DNA from: Vibrio ichthyoenteri ATCC 700023
GTDB lineage: Bacteria; Pseudomonadota; Gammaproteobacteria; Enterobacterales; Vibrionaceae
Direction of reading: 5' to 3'
NCBI RefSeq assembly: GCF_000222605.1
Contig: NZ_AFWF01000320.1
Coordinates: 1 to 55,818, forward strand
DNA: 55,818 bases
Position numbers and translations under genes: made by a program. A model generated the notes under the pieces. The model worked only from the letters and a program-made list of their open reading frames with translations. It made no database searches and had not been told where the DNA came from. Positions 1-8,194 of this stretch are shown here, one piece after another. Numbering within the stretch: position 1 is the first letter of the stretch; each line of letters starts with the position of its first letter.

Positions 1-126
1 CATGACGTGCACATAGGCTTTCCCACCCCAGATGGTATAGGTAGCAATAGAAACCAGTAAACAAAACAGGCTAGTGATAATAAAGCTACGCCACTTCGGG
101 CATATTGTGTAGCGTGAGGTGGTCAT
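1..126 (-). CDS. Partial membrane protein, N-terminus only
   Basis: Only the first 42 codons are inside the window; the gene runs off the left edge. The ATG at 126 overlaps the stop of the upstream barrel gene by one base (TAATG), so it is the last visible member of the ABC/LolA-like operon and is probably translationally coupled. Residues about 14-33 form one hydrophobic segment after a short basic N-terminus, as in a signal anchor or the first membrane helix of a sensor protein. A sensor histidine kinase would fit this position, but nothing seen here proves it. The product is unknown. Confidence 0.7.
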   Translation of the reverse strand, partial: MTTSRYTICPKWRSFIITSLFCLLVSIATYTIWGGKAYVHVM

Positions 127-1418
127 TAAAACTTCCCTTTAATCGTGAATACCAGTGTACGGCGATCATTGATCTGCGCGTAAGCAGAATCCGATTTTCC
201 GGCTAAAAATCGTGCAGTAAATTCCAAATCTACCGATGCTTCACCGCTATCGATCCATTGGTAAGTGAGCCACTGTGTTGCGATAATGCCACCATCTTGG
301 GGAGACATTAATAGATCCAATTTCGGCGTAAAGTCGCCTAACCAATGCCAATGGCTGTCCGATTGCCATTGTAACCAAGCCTCGGTATCCCAACTCCAGT
401 GCAACATCGCGCTGTGCTGAGTCAAGTTGTAGTGGTTTAATCCTTGGGCGTAAGAATTTACGAGAGATGCAGTTGCTGGGTGTGTTTGCAGACTCTTGGC
501 GTTAGATCTTGCTTGCTGCCATTGGGTGTGACTCCATGCGCGACTATCGTACCAATATTCCCCAATCAGGCTATGGCCAGTCATTGATGTGTAAGTAAAG
601 CCAGCAAGCGCCTGCCATGCATGACCTTGTTCTTTAATATCGACCGCTTGATACTGAGCGTTCGGTAGTTCATAGCCAACGCTTTTGTGTTGCCACAATG
701 CTTCACTATGAAACTCCCATGCATCGCCGATGACGCTAACCCAACTGCCACCAAGCGCTCCTTGGCGTACATCGTCGTAGTAGGCGACGAGTTGATACTC
801 ATGTTGAGCGAGTAAAGCATAGCGCCGCAGGCCAATGCCTTGTTGTTGATTAGCTTTATCAAACGTATCCACATCAGTATCGCTCCAATGTGAATTGGTA
901 TAGAGCAAACTCCACTCGCCATTGCCATCAAATTTGGAGAGGGTAGCCACCGTAGCACCTTCTTCAACACTCAATCCAATCGGGTTTTGACGGTAAGGTT
1001 TGAACATATCCAAAGGCCGATAACCATAGCTTACTCCGTAATCAAGGCGCATTTTCCCTAAGCTTAAATCAATACTGTGTTGGCCAATCTCGACCTCACC
1101 TTGCCATGCGATCTCGCGAACAATCCATTGATTATTGGTTTTTTCAAACCAGCTTTGTGGATGGCTTTGGTAGAGGTCTTGGCTATATAGAGCAAAGAGT
1201 CCACTCCATTGACCATATCCAATTTGCACGTCCAGTAAGCCATCGAGATGCGTCTGCGAATCGTTATTGGGCTGGATAAAATCACTGTTTTGCAGCTGGT
1301 GGATTTGGCCAGACACCGCCCAATCCCAATCAAACTGCCATTGACTCGCTTGCGCAGGCAATGCCGTCAGTAGCAGCAATAGCGTTGCGGGGAGGGTATG
1401 AAAGAGTGCGCGGTGCAT
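126..1418 (-). CDS. Predicted outer-membrane beta-barrel protein of the ABC operon
   Basis: The protein is about 430 residues with a signal peptide ending near the AQAS sequence (residues 24-27). The mature part is rich in Trp, Tyr and Gln in alternating patterns and ends in Phe (IKGKF), as outer-membrane barrels do. I do not recognise a named family. The reading frame can begin at a GTG (1421) that overlaps the upstream TAG, or at the ATG three bases later; I chose the ATG. It follows the LolA-like gene and precedes a membrane protein with one-base overlaps, so it is co-translated with the ABC transporter. By inference it is the outer-membrane element of a trans-envelope system; a plain porin is the alternative. 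Confidence 0.75.
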   Translation of the reverse strand: MHRALFHTLPATLLLLLTALPAQASQWQFDWDWAVSGQIHQLQNSDFIQPNNDSQTHLDGLLDVQIGYGQWSGLFALYSQDLYQSHPQSWFEKTNNQWIVREIAWQGEVEIGQHSIDLSLGKMRLDYGVSYGYRPLDMFKPYRQNPIGLSVEEGATVATLSKFDGNGEWSLLYTNSHWSDTDVDTFDKANQQQGIGLRRYALLAQHEYQLVAYYDDVRQGALGGSWVSVIGDAWEFHSEALWQHKSVGYELPNAQYQAVDIKEQGHAWQALAGFTYTSMTGHSLIGEYWYDSRAWSHTQWQQARSNAKSLQTHPATASLVNSYAQGLNHYNLTQHSAMLHWSWDTEAWLQWQSDSHWHWLGDFTPKLDLLMSPQDGGIIATQWLTYQWIDSGEASVDLEFTARFLAGKSDSAYAQINDRRTLVFTIKGKF

Positions 1419-1420
1419 CA

Positions 1421-2212
1421 CTACAGTTCCGATGTGCTATTGCGAGCAAGGAAGCTTGGGTTATAAAACTTATCATCCAATTGCCATGGCGTGATTGATT
1501 GGTATTCAATTACGGTTTTCTTATCTGCTTGGATGGCGTCGTGTAAGGTCATCGCAGTCACGGCCATGGCGTCATTGCGCATCCCACGTGAGAAATAGGC
1601 TTGCTTGGCGAGTTTACCTGAACGCAAGTAGAGATTAGCTTTAATCGGAAATCCCGTGCTCTGCTCAAGCCATAATTCAATGCGTTGATAACTTGCGCCG
1701 TTAGTCTTGGCGTTTAACTCAATCAGATGAGTTGGATAGGCCGTATTGTTCTCGTCATTGATCGTTTCATTGCCTCGCCATTCTCCTTGGTAATCGTCAC
1801 TCCAAGTGAGGGTGCTAATATCACCCACTGACGCATCACCGAGTAATTTTTGCATCGGCGTGATTCGAATTGGACGGCGACTCTTTGGCATTTGCAGCCA
1901 AAAGTTATCCTCTAACATCAACATTTTTTGCCCTGCTTCGACCGCGGATTTAAACACCACTAGCGATTGACGATTGGGTCTTGAATAAACATTGTATTGA
2001 CGAGTTTTTTCCAGCTGGCCAGCATTGTAAAGATGAACCAGTGAGATCACGCGGGCTGAAGTGCCTTCCATCCGGTAGGCATCTGCTTTTATGACCAACT
2101 GTTTCACTTGCTGTGTATCTAAGGTTGTGGTGCTAGCTTGTATATTGAACGTGACACTGAACAAGGCGCTGAACATCGCCAATGCCGTAACAGCTGATTG
2201 GTAATTAAACAT
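1421..2212 (-). CDS. LolA-like outer-membrane lipoprotein-sorting family protein
   Basis: A 263-residue protein with an N-terminal signal peptide (about residues 1-26, cleavage near IQA-S). The body resembles the LolA/LolB-like fold of COG2834: an RMEGTSARV strand near the N-terminus, the FWLQMPKSRRPIRI stretch mid-protein, and late strands describing conversion of a lipid-binding face. It is a periplasmic protein expected to hold a hydrophobic ligand, perhaps a lipid or lipoprotein acyl chain. It overlaps the permease gene by 8 bp and the barrel gene by one base, so it is tightly coupled to both. It is not lolA itself, which is normally about 200 residues and lies next to ftsK. Ligand unknown. 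Confidence 0.75.
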   Translation of the reverse strand: MFNYQSAVTALAMFSALFSVTFNIQASTTTLDTQQVKQLVIKADAYRMEGTSARVISLVHLYNAGQLEKTRQYNVYSRPNRQSLVVFKSAVEAGQKMLMLEDNFWLQMPKSRRPIRITPMQKLLGDASVGDISTLTWSDDYQGEWRGNETINDENNTAYPTHLIELNAKTNGASYQRIELWLEQSTGFPIKANLYLRSGKLAKQAYFSRGMRNDAMAVTAMTLHDAIQADKKTVIEYQSITPWQLDDKFYNPSFLARNSTSEL

Positions 2213-3470
2213 AAGTGAGAGCCTCTGTGATCGGTTTTTTAACCCCTTTACGGGCAGAGAAGAAGGCGGCGGTTAAGCAAATGGCGAGTACGCCAAGTAG
2301 TGCCATAACGGCAAGGTCTAACGAAAAATAGATCGTGAGTGGATACCCTTGCGTCATACCGGGTGGTGGCGGCATTTGTACGTCGACAAGCATCAGGAAT
2401 AGAGTGAGCAGCGCGGCGGAGAGTATCCCCAACAAGCTGCCGATGATGGCGAGAAGCCCAGCTTCGCGCATGAATCCGGCGATGATTTCATTGGGGTAAT
2501 TACCTAGAGCGGAAAGCGTGCCAATCTCACGAGTACGCTCAGTCACGGACATGGTCATGGTGTTGAAAAGGGCAACAAACACCACTAATGCCATGATCAC
2601 TCCCATGATGCCGAAGATACGGTCATAGAGGCTTTTTACGTTTTGATAATAAAAGGCTCGCTCATTCCAAGGCGTAATTTCCAGTGCTTGGGCTTGTTGC
2701 GCGATTAATTGGCGAATGGCTTGTGAGGTGGTTTCGGTCTGTGCTAAGTCGAATAAGAATACTGATACCGTGCTGACTTTGTTGCTGTAGAGCAGGTCTT
2801 GAGCGCTATCTATGTGCACGTAGAGCTGACGCTTATCCATTTCCGGTACGCCAGTTGAATAAATGCCGTGAACCTTAAAATCGTAGGCATTAAGCGCGCC
2901 GTCAGTGGTGGTTGCCAATAACGTGACCCAATCGCCGATCGTCACGTTGAGGTTTCGCGCTAAATCTACCGCTAGCATCACTTCGGGTTCGTCAGCGTGG
3001 TAGCGAGAAGAGCGTAAATTCGACAGTGTTTTGCCTTGCTGAATATCCAAAAAGGGGCCTTTCATATCAAATTCGCGGTCGTTAACGCCGTTGCCGATAT
3101 AAATCGCAGATTTATTGCCATTGGAAATCAAACCTGTGAACGCAATGTTCGGCTGAACACCACGCACGCTATCCATCGCCATGATTTTTTTGACTAATTC
3201 GTCAGGTTGTTCGAGGCCATTGGCTAACGGCATCTCTTCGTCTTTTTCAAAGTAATCAGGAGTCGAAATGATTAAGTGGCCGATATCACGCGCAGTGGCT
3301 TCTTTTAGGCTGTTGTAAGTGTATAAACCAAAGCCTCCGGTGGCGGTGAGGGCGAAGACCGCAATCGTAATGATTAAGATCGACATCGCACTACGGCGTT
3401 GATTACGGCGTAAATTAAGCCATGCAAGGCGCATTGCATTGGGGATGAGTAAAGCGGTTAACTTGCCCAT
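2205..3470 (-). CDS. ABC transporter permease, FtsX/LolC/MacB type
   Basis: A 421-residue inner-membrane protein with the FtsX-family layout. There is one helix near residues 30-52, a large periplasmic domain of about 220 residues, then three helices near 285-305, 330-360 and 380-405. The conserved ERTREIGTLSALG segment, which contacts the ATPase, precedes the last helices. In LolCDE and MacB this fold does not carry solute through a pore but drives extraction of a lipoprotein or works as a mechanotransmitter. It overlaps the ATPase gene by 13 bp and the LolA-like gene by 8 bp. The partner ATPase is encoded directly upstream. Substrate unknown. Confidence 0.88.
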   Translation of the reverse strand: MGKLTALLIPNAMRLAWLNLRRNQRRSAMSILIITIAVFALTATGGFGLYTYNSLKEATARDIGHLIISTPDYFEKDEEMPLANGLEQPDELVKKIMAMDSVRGVQPNIAFTGLISNGNKSAIYIGNGVNDREFDMKGPFLDIQQGKTLSNLRSSRYHADEPEVMLAVDLARNLNVTIGDWVTLLATTTDGALNAYDFKVHGIYSTGVPEMDKRQLYVHIDSAQDLLYSNKVSTVSVFLFDLAQTETTSQAIRQLIAQQAQALEITPWNERAFYYQNVKSLYDRIFGIMGVIMALVVFVALFNTMTMSVTERTREIGTLSALGNYPNEIIAGFMREAGLLAIIGSLLGILSAALLTLFLMLVDVQMPPPPGMTQGYPLTIYFSLDLAVMALLGVLAICLTAAFFSARKGVKKPITEALTYV

Positions 3471-4156
3471 GATATCACCTCATTGCTTGCGTGATAGGAA
3501 TGCAATTGGCCGTCGAGTAACTCAATAGTGCGATCACAGCGCGATGCCATGCGAGCATCGTGAGTTGCGATCACAAACGTGGTGTTCATTTCATGACCGA
3601 GGTTTTTCATTATGTCGATCACCAGATTGGCGGTGGTACTGTCGAGACTTGCGGTCGGCTCATCGGCAATCACTAAACGTGGCTGATGCACTAAAGCTCG
3701 AGCAATCGCTACTCGTTGCTGCTGTCCACCTGACAAATTATCTGGGCGATGATGTTGGTAGCCTGCCAGCCCCACTAATTCAAGCATTTGCGCCGCTTTG
3801 TCGTGTTGCTCTTTACGACTAAATCCGTTTAGCAGCAATGGATAAGCCACGTTTTCAAGCGCGCTCATCACTGGAACAAGATTAAAACGTTGGAAAATAA
3901 AACCGAGTTGGGCACGACGTAGCATCGCGGCTTGCTTGGCACTCTTGGGTAGCGGAGCCCCATCCATGCTGACGGAGCCTTGGTATTGCATGTCTAACAA
4001 GCCCAAGATATTGAGCAGGGTACTTTTACCACTTCCCGATGGCCCACATAGCGCAACCATTTCACCGGCAATAATTTCTCCTGAAACATCTTTCAAGGCA
4101 GGCACGGTTTGGTTACCTAGTTGATAATGACGTTGAATGTGATTGAAAACGATCAT
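3458..4156 (-). CDS. ABC transporter ATP-binding protein, LolD/MacB-like
   Basis: A 232-residue nucleotide-binding subunit with all core motifs: Walker A GPSGSGKST (38-46), Q-loop Gln near 89, signature LSGGQQQ (141-147), Walker B LVIADE (161-166) with a D-loop ASLD after it, and a switch His in ATHD. It belongs to the LolD/FtsE/MacB clade that pairs with FtsX-type permeases. The permease gene overlaps its 3' end, and a small secreted-protein gene lies 9 bp upstream. It powers the permease at the cytoplasmic face of the inner membrane. Confidence 0.93.
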   Translation of the reverse strand: MIVFNHIQRHYQLGNQTVPALKDVSGEIIAGEMVALCGPSGSGKSTLLNILGLLDMQYQGSVSMDGAPLPKSAKQAAMLRRAQLGFIFQRFNLVPVMSALENVAYPLLLNGFSRKEQHDKAAQMLELVGLAGYQHHRPDNLSGGQQQRVAIARALVHQPRLVIADEPTASLDSTTANLVIDIMKNLGHEMNTTFVIATHDARMASRCDRTIELLDGQLHSYHASNEVISWAS

Positions 4157-4165
4157 ATTCCCCCC

Positions 4166-4816
4166 TTAACTTTGGCTGGCCACAAGGCTTTTAGCTGCTT
4201 GTGTTTGCGGGTTATAGGCGTCGATTTTTTCCATGGTGCTCAACCATGCTTGAGCTTGTTTGACATCATTGGCTCTGAGAGCTGCGACTATACCAGTGTG
4301 GTAAACCCATGCCGATGCAGCGAAAGGTTGCTGAACGAAATTTTCGTTATTGAGCAGATTGAGGTACAAGTCATAGCCACGCTCAAAGTGGTTAAACATA
4401 TCGGGTAAAGAGGTGTATGTGACTGCAGCCATGGCTTGTGCAAGATAGGCTTCTGGTAACCCTTGAATTCTTTCTTGCTGATTAATGTCTGCTGGCAAGG
4501 TATCGAGTAAACCAAGACCTTTGGCCATGGTCGCTAAACCTTGCTCGGTGTATTTCATTTTATTCCATGGCAAAAAGGCATCACGACCTTGTAGTGTTTG
4601 TGTACTACCGAGATAAACCATGGTGAGCGGTTTTGCTCCTTGTTGCTCAATCAGCGCGTTCAGTTGGTTGGATACGGTTTCAACCATCGCTTTATCGCCG
4701 TCAGCAGCTTGTGAGTAACTGGCGAGAATATCGGCCGTTGGATTGGCAAAGAGTTGAGTGCTGCCCATTGAGGTGGATAAAACAGCGCTTAACAGTAACA
4801 TTTTAGATATTTTCAT
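4166..4816 (-). CDS. Secreted hypothetical protein, first gene of the ABC operon
   Basis: A 216-residue protein with a signal peptide (residues 1-24, cleavage after FA-N). The mature protein is mostly predicted helix, including paired helices near residues 120-205 that look like a short TPR-like solenoid. I do not recognise the family. The start is supported by AGGGA about 9 bases upstream of the ATG. It is the first gene of the minus-strand operon, 9 bp before the ATPase gene, so it is probably a periplasmic accessory or substrate-capturing protein of the transporter. That role rests on position only. Confidence 0.75.
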   Translation of the reverse strand: MKISKMLLLSAVLSTSMGSTQLFANPTADILASYSQAADGDKAMVETVSNQLNALIEQQGAKPLTMVYLGSTQTLQGRDAFLPWNKMKYTEQGLATMAKGLGLLDTLPADINQQERIQGLPEAYLAQAMAAVTYTSLPDMFNHFERGYDLYLNLLNNENFVQQPFAASAWVYHTGIVAALRANDVKQAQAWLSTMEKIDAYNPQTQAAKSLVASQS

Positions 4817-5101
4817 TGCGTGAATCCCTATCGCTATGTGAATGGAGACAGAATACGCTCTAAAGAAAAGAGGTGTTGGGCGATGAGATAAACGGTTCGT
4901 TTTGCGGATAAACGGTCAAAAGCGCCGATGACTTGGATCAGCAATTCATCACTGTTTAATAAACCAATAGTGTTATGATTACTTATAAGTCATTGATGAA
5001 TAGATGATCGTTGGTTTGGCGAGTGATATTGTCTTTCATCTGTGATGCTGGTTAGTTTGGTTACTCGAGCTTAAAACGAAAGATTATTGTTAAGGGATAG
5101 A
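4817..5101. promoter_or_regulatory. Divergent intergenic region with a direct repeat
   Basis: This AT-rich interval separates the minus-strand ABC operon from the plus-strand secreted-protein gene, so it must hold both promoters. The 10-mer GATAAACGGT occurs at 4887-4896 and again at 4907-4916, 20 bp apart start to start, about two helical turns. That arrangement is typical of a dimeric regulator. The repeats lie 70-100 bp upstream of the operon's first ATG, a suitable place for an activator. I could not place -35/-10 boxes with confidence. Confidence 0.45.
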
Positions 5102-5593
5102 ATGAAAGTTAGAAATATAGCCGTCATGATTTTGCTGTCGACGATGTCGTGGCTATCTTCAGCTCAAGAGAGTGAATTACTAGAAAAAGCGGTCAAAACG
5201 CTGCAAGTCGTTGAATTTGCCGATACCGTAAAATTTACTTACGGCTATCTATGTGCCGAGAACGATATCGATTCAGATCTCGCTGAACTGTGTGGGAAAA
5301 TGGATAAGGTACCTAACGAAGTTTATTACACCGTTGTTGCCCCTTATTTCGCTCAATATGTTACTTCTGAAGAAATGGATATAGTGCTTAATTTCTGGCA
5401 GAGCGAAGAGGGAAAAGCTCTAAATGCTAAGCTGAATTACGCGATGGAAACAGGTGATGCGAGTGCGTTGACGGAGGAAGATTTTTTGCTGTCTGAAAAC
5501 ATGGAGCCAGAGGGCTTAACCAAGTTTATTGATACGGAAGAAATACAAATGCAGGTAAACCGTGCTCTGCTAAAAGCCATTTTAGCGTATTAG
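5102..5593 (+). CDS. Secreted DUF2059-like protein
   Basis: A 163-residue protein. I chose the ATG at 5102 because AAGGGA lies 4-9 bases upstream and a signal peptide (to SSAQ-E, about residue 22) begins there; the frame is open 5 codons further up from a TTG. The segment VTSEEMDIVLNFWQSEEGKA near residues 95-115 matches the DUF2059 pattern, in which a C-terminal helix pair carries an FY/FW-x-S-x-x-G-K motif. Two Cys residues in the first half (near 53 and 65) could form a disulfide. It is probably periplasmic; function unknown. Confidence 0.75.
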   Translation: MKVRNIAVMILLSTMSWLSSAQESELLEKAVKTLQVVEFADTVKFTYGYLCAENDIDSDLAELCGKMDKVPNEVYYTVVAPYFAQYVTSEEMDIVLNFWQSEEGKALNAKLNYAMETGDASALTEEDFLLSENMEPEGLTKFIDTEEIQMQVNRALLKAILAY

Positions 5594-5722
5594 AAGACAA
5601 TCAGATTGACGGCTAAGGTTCGCTCGCTTCAGTTCTACGCTTGGTATACAGTGACCGCTCAGCTTAGCAATGGTGTAAATCACAAGCTGTAAAACGTACA
5701 AAAATACAGGAATAAAACTTTT

Positions 5723-6316
5723 ATGAGCGAACTGACTCCTCAGCAAGATGCCGCCCTCGCTGCGTTTAAAGCGAATCTTCATCTGCCACACGGTGGCTTT
5801 TATGCCTTGATTGTTGAGCTGAGTAAAACGTACCAACTGCCTTTCCAAACGGTGCGCTCAGTGGTAATGAAAGCACAACGTGATATTGAAGGAAAAATTC
5901 GTCGCGAACCGGATTGTTTAAGTGACATCGATTTGAGCCAAGCTCATTGGCGGTATGTCATTGATACGGCTTTACTTGCTCTTGCCCAAGAGAACACGCA
6001 GGTGATGGATGATTTGGCGAGCAATCCGAGTTATCAGAAAGCACTTAAGGCAATGTCTGAGTCAATTGATAGTGAAGACAAGCGCGAAGAAATCTTAGAG
6101 TGGTTAATGCAAGCGTACGAAAAAGAAGTGCTTAAGCCGTTATTGGCGATGCTGCGAACCTCGCCACTGTATTGGAAATTGATGCTAGCTGAAGAGCTGA
6201 GTCAAATGACCGAGACCTGTCGTGCGCAGTTTCATGAGTACCCACAGCATGTTGAAGCCGCGGCGCATTTATTTGATCTGGATGAAAAAGTCAGAGCAAT
6301 GAGCTTAGTAAACTAG
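5723..6316 (+). CDS. Hypothetical helical cytoplasmic protein
   Basis: A 197-residue protein without signal peptide or membrane helix. It is predicted to be almost entirely helical and acidic, with a sequence near residues 35-55 (TYQLPFQTVRSVVMKAQRDI) that could be a helix-turn-helix-like region. I do not recognise a family. AGGA lies about 13 bases upstream of the ATG, a weak spacing. The gene stands alone and is followed by a terminator. Confidence 0.7.
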   Translation: MSELTPQQDAALAAFKANLHLPHGGFYALIVELSKTYQLPFQTVRSVVMKAQRDIEGKIRREPDCLSDIDLSQAHWRYVIDTALLALAQENTQVMDDLASNPSYQKALKAMSESIDSEDKREEILEWLMQAYEKEVLKPLLAMLRTSPLYWKLMLAEELSQMTETCRAQFHEYPQHVEAAAHLFDLDEKVRAMSLVN

Positions 6317-6348
6317 TTTAAATTATTCGATATAATATAAGCACTTAG

Positions 6349-6378
6349 AAATCCCTCGATTTATCGGGGGATTTTTTT
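6349..6378 (+). terminator. Rho-independent terminator after the 5723 gene
   Basis: The stem ATCCCTCGA pairs with TCGGGGGAT across a TTTA loop, with one G-T wobble, and is followed by seven T residues. It sits 35 bases past the stop codon. Confidence 0.85.
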
Positions 6379-6502
6379 ATGTGTTTGAAAAACCGCGAGT
6401 GCGTCTCATGCTGGCCCATGTTTTGTGAGAAACGGTAACGTTAGATTAAGGCTTTATGGGAAGATCTAGCACAATTGACAACATTACAGGGAGAGTCGTT
6501 AC

Positions 6503-6853
6503 ATGACATGTCGAGTTTACGTTTTGGCGCAATTTAAGCCCAAAGCAGGTAAAGAAGTTGAATTATTTGAAGTATTAAAAGCGTTAGAGCCTGATTCCTA
6601 TCGCGAAGAAGGGTGTGTTCAGTACATGCTCACGCGTCAGATTGATCACCCAAGTGCGGTAAGAAATGAGTATCCAATCGTGTTTAATGAAATCTGGGAA
6701 GATGCCGAGTCATGGTCTGCTCATGGACGTCGCAAGCAGATCCAACATTTTTTTGACACCCAAGTAACCGCTGAATCCGGCTTAGTCGAAGATGTGATTG
6801 TGACCGCTTACACTGATGAAGGGCATCATTACGATGCGCCTGTTTATCTATAA
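6503..6853 (+). CDS. Antibiotic biosynthesis monooxygenase (ABM) domain protein
   Basis: A 116-residue single-domain protein with the ABM ferredoxin-like fold. An initial strand (VYVLAQFKPKAGKEVELFEVL) is followed by EGCVQYMLTRQ and then FNEIWEDAESWSAHGRRKQI, where the conserved E-x-W and His of the family are visible. Relatives such as YgiN oxidise quinols or act on reactive aromatics without a cofactor, usually as dimers. GGGAGAG lies about 9 bases upstream of the ATG. It is probably monocistronic. Substrate unknown. Confidence 0.85.
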   Translation: MTCRVYVLAQFKPKAGKEVELFEVLKALEPDSYREEGCVQYMLTRQIDHPSAVRNEYPIVFNEIWEDAESWSAHGRRKQIQHFFDTQVTAESGLVEDVIVTAYTDEGHHYDAPVYL

Positions 6854-6899
6854 CTCGTTTCGTGTATTGATATTAGAACTATGACAAGGATAGTGTCTC

Positions 6900-7334
6900 G
6901 TGCAAAACAGTAAATTTAAAGACGGTTTAAAAATGGTGGCGATTACGGTTGCTGGGTTGGTGATCTTCAATGTCATGGCCGTCATGATGGGGTTTGTGAC
7001 TTTTTACCTTTGTGAGGATGTCTTCAATGTTTACGGTGATGAAGCGCCTATAGGCAGCGCGGCTTTTATCGCAGGGGTTGTTTGTGTGTTATTTATTAGT
7101 GGCAGAGTAGCGGCGCATTACCAGCAGGCTGCATCAGCGCAAACATTGTTTCTAACTGCATCACTGCTCTATCTCGCCATAATTTTCATTGTTCGTCATA
7201 TTGTTATTTCCTTCAGTTTTGATCAGTTGGCCAATACGATTACTATCGCTCAATCGCTGGTATATTTTTTCTTATTTGCTTATATCTCATTGAAACATCG
7301 TAATGTAAATGCGCAGCCGCGACAGCTATCGTGA
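6900..7334 (+). CDS. Small four-helix membrane protein
   Basis: A 144-residue protein with about four hydrophobic helices (residues near 13-35, 50-70, 80-100 and 110-130) and short polar ends. It begins with GTG at 6900, preceded at about 10 bases by AAGGA; an internal ATG at 6933 has no good ribosome binding site. I do not recognise a family. Confidence 0.65.
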   Translation: MQNSKFKDGLKMVAITVAGLVIFNVMAVMMGFVTFYLCEDVFNVYGDEAPIGSAAFIAGVVCVLFISGRVAAHYQQAASAQTLFLTASLLYLAIIFIVRHIVISFSFDQLANTITIAQSLVYFFLFAYISLKHRNVNAQPRQLS

Positions 7335-7469
7335 GTGTATGGGCATTTGAATGTTGGGATGCTTGAGAGCATTTTAGAAAGTCAAACTACACAGATGTCG
7401 CTTAGATTAGCGGAAGTATGAGTTTTTCAATGATAGGCTAAGAGATTGGTCAATACAGAGGAGCGTGTG

Positions 7470-7712
7470 ATGGATATTGAAGTGTTGAGAGCGTTTTTTG
7501 GTTGGTGCTCAGTGCTAAATTTGTTGGTGTTAACCGTGGCGGGTTTTTTATTGTTCAATGGTCAACAACGTATTATGCGTATCCACCGTCAATTTATCGC
7601 CTTATCTGATGATGAATTAAAAGCGCAGTATTTTCGTTACTTAGCGACCTATAAGCTGTTAATTTTAGTGTTTAATGTAGTGCCTTATGTGGCGCTATAC
7701 ATTATCGCTTAA
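7470..7712 (+). CDS. Small membrane protein, DUF6868-like
   Basis: An 80-residue protein with two hydrophobic helices (about residues 7-30 and 55-78) joined by a charged loop. The ATG at 7470 is chosen because AGAGGAG lies 7 bases before it; the frame is also open from a TTG 8 codons upstream. The opening LRAFFGWCSVLNLLVL resembles the DUF6868 family of small inner-membrane proteins, of unknown function. Confidence 0.7.
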   Translation: MDIEVLRAFFGWCSVLNLLVLTVAGFLLFNGQQRIMRIHRQFIALSDDELKAQYFRYLATYKLLILVFNVVPYVALYIIA

Positions 7713-7734
7713 GATTGAATATTCACTATTCAGT

Positions 7735-7775
7735 TATCGGTGGGGCAGTTACCCCACCGATAGTTTTAATTAGTT
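7735..7775. terminator. Bidirectional terminator hairpin
   Basis: An 11-bp perfect stem (TATCGGTGGGG with CCCCACCGATA) has a six-base loop and a following T-rich tract. It lies between convergent genes, the small membrane protein on plus and the lipoprotein on minus, and can serve both; the lipoprotein's stop codon lies within the T-rich flank. Confidence 0.85.
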
Positions 7776-8030
7776 TTTCTTTTCAAAACAAACTGTTAGC
7801 TCAGTGGTTGATTTGTTGTCAGTTGTGTATTCTGACGTGTAAACCATTGTCCAACCATCATAAGCCGCAAGTTCTTCGTTGGTATCTGAAGACCCAGTTT
7901 CCACTGTTACGCAACGAAACATTTTTTCTGAGTTAGTCGCGTCAAAATCACGCATTTGACTGGTCACGTTTGCGCCAGAACAAGCTGTCAGCATAACCGC
8001 GATTAGTGAAGCGAATAAACCTTTGTACAT
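7770..8030 (-). CDS. Small lipoprotein
   Basis: An 86-residue protein with a lipoprotein signal: basic start, hydrophobic core and the lipobox LTAC-S with Cys17 as the acylation site. The ATG at 8030 gives this normal-length signal, and AGGAT lies about 10 bases upstream; the longer open frame would bury it. The mature part is small, with two further Cys (in FRCVTVE and LTVCFEK) that could form a disulfide. Family not recognised. Confidence 0.8.
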   Translation of the reverse strand: MYKGLFASLIAVMLTACSGANVTSQMRDFDATNSEKMFRCVTVETGSSDTNEELAAYDGWTMVYTSEYTTDNKSTTELTVCFEKKN

Positions 8031-8194
8031 GGTGTCAATCCTAGTAGTTACATTTCCGACGTGGAACTTAATGGAATAACACTCGGTAATCAAGAAAAGT
8101 TATAAAAAATAGTCATTTAGCAAGAAGGCAATCCATTGCGTATGGGTTTAAATACAACGCTGTCTAGAGGCGTCTGTGTAGGCAGTGAGTTATG

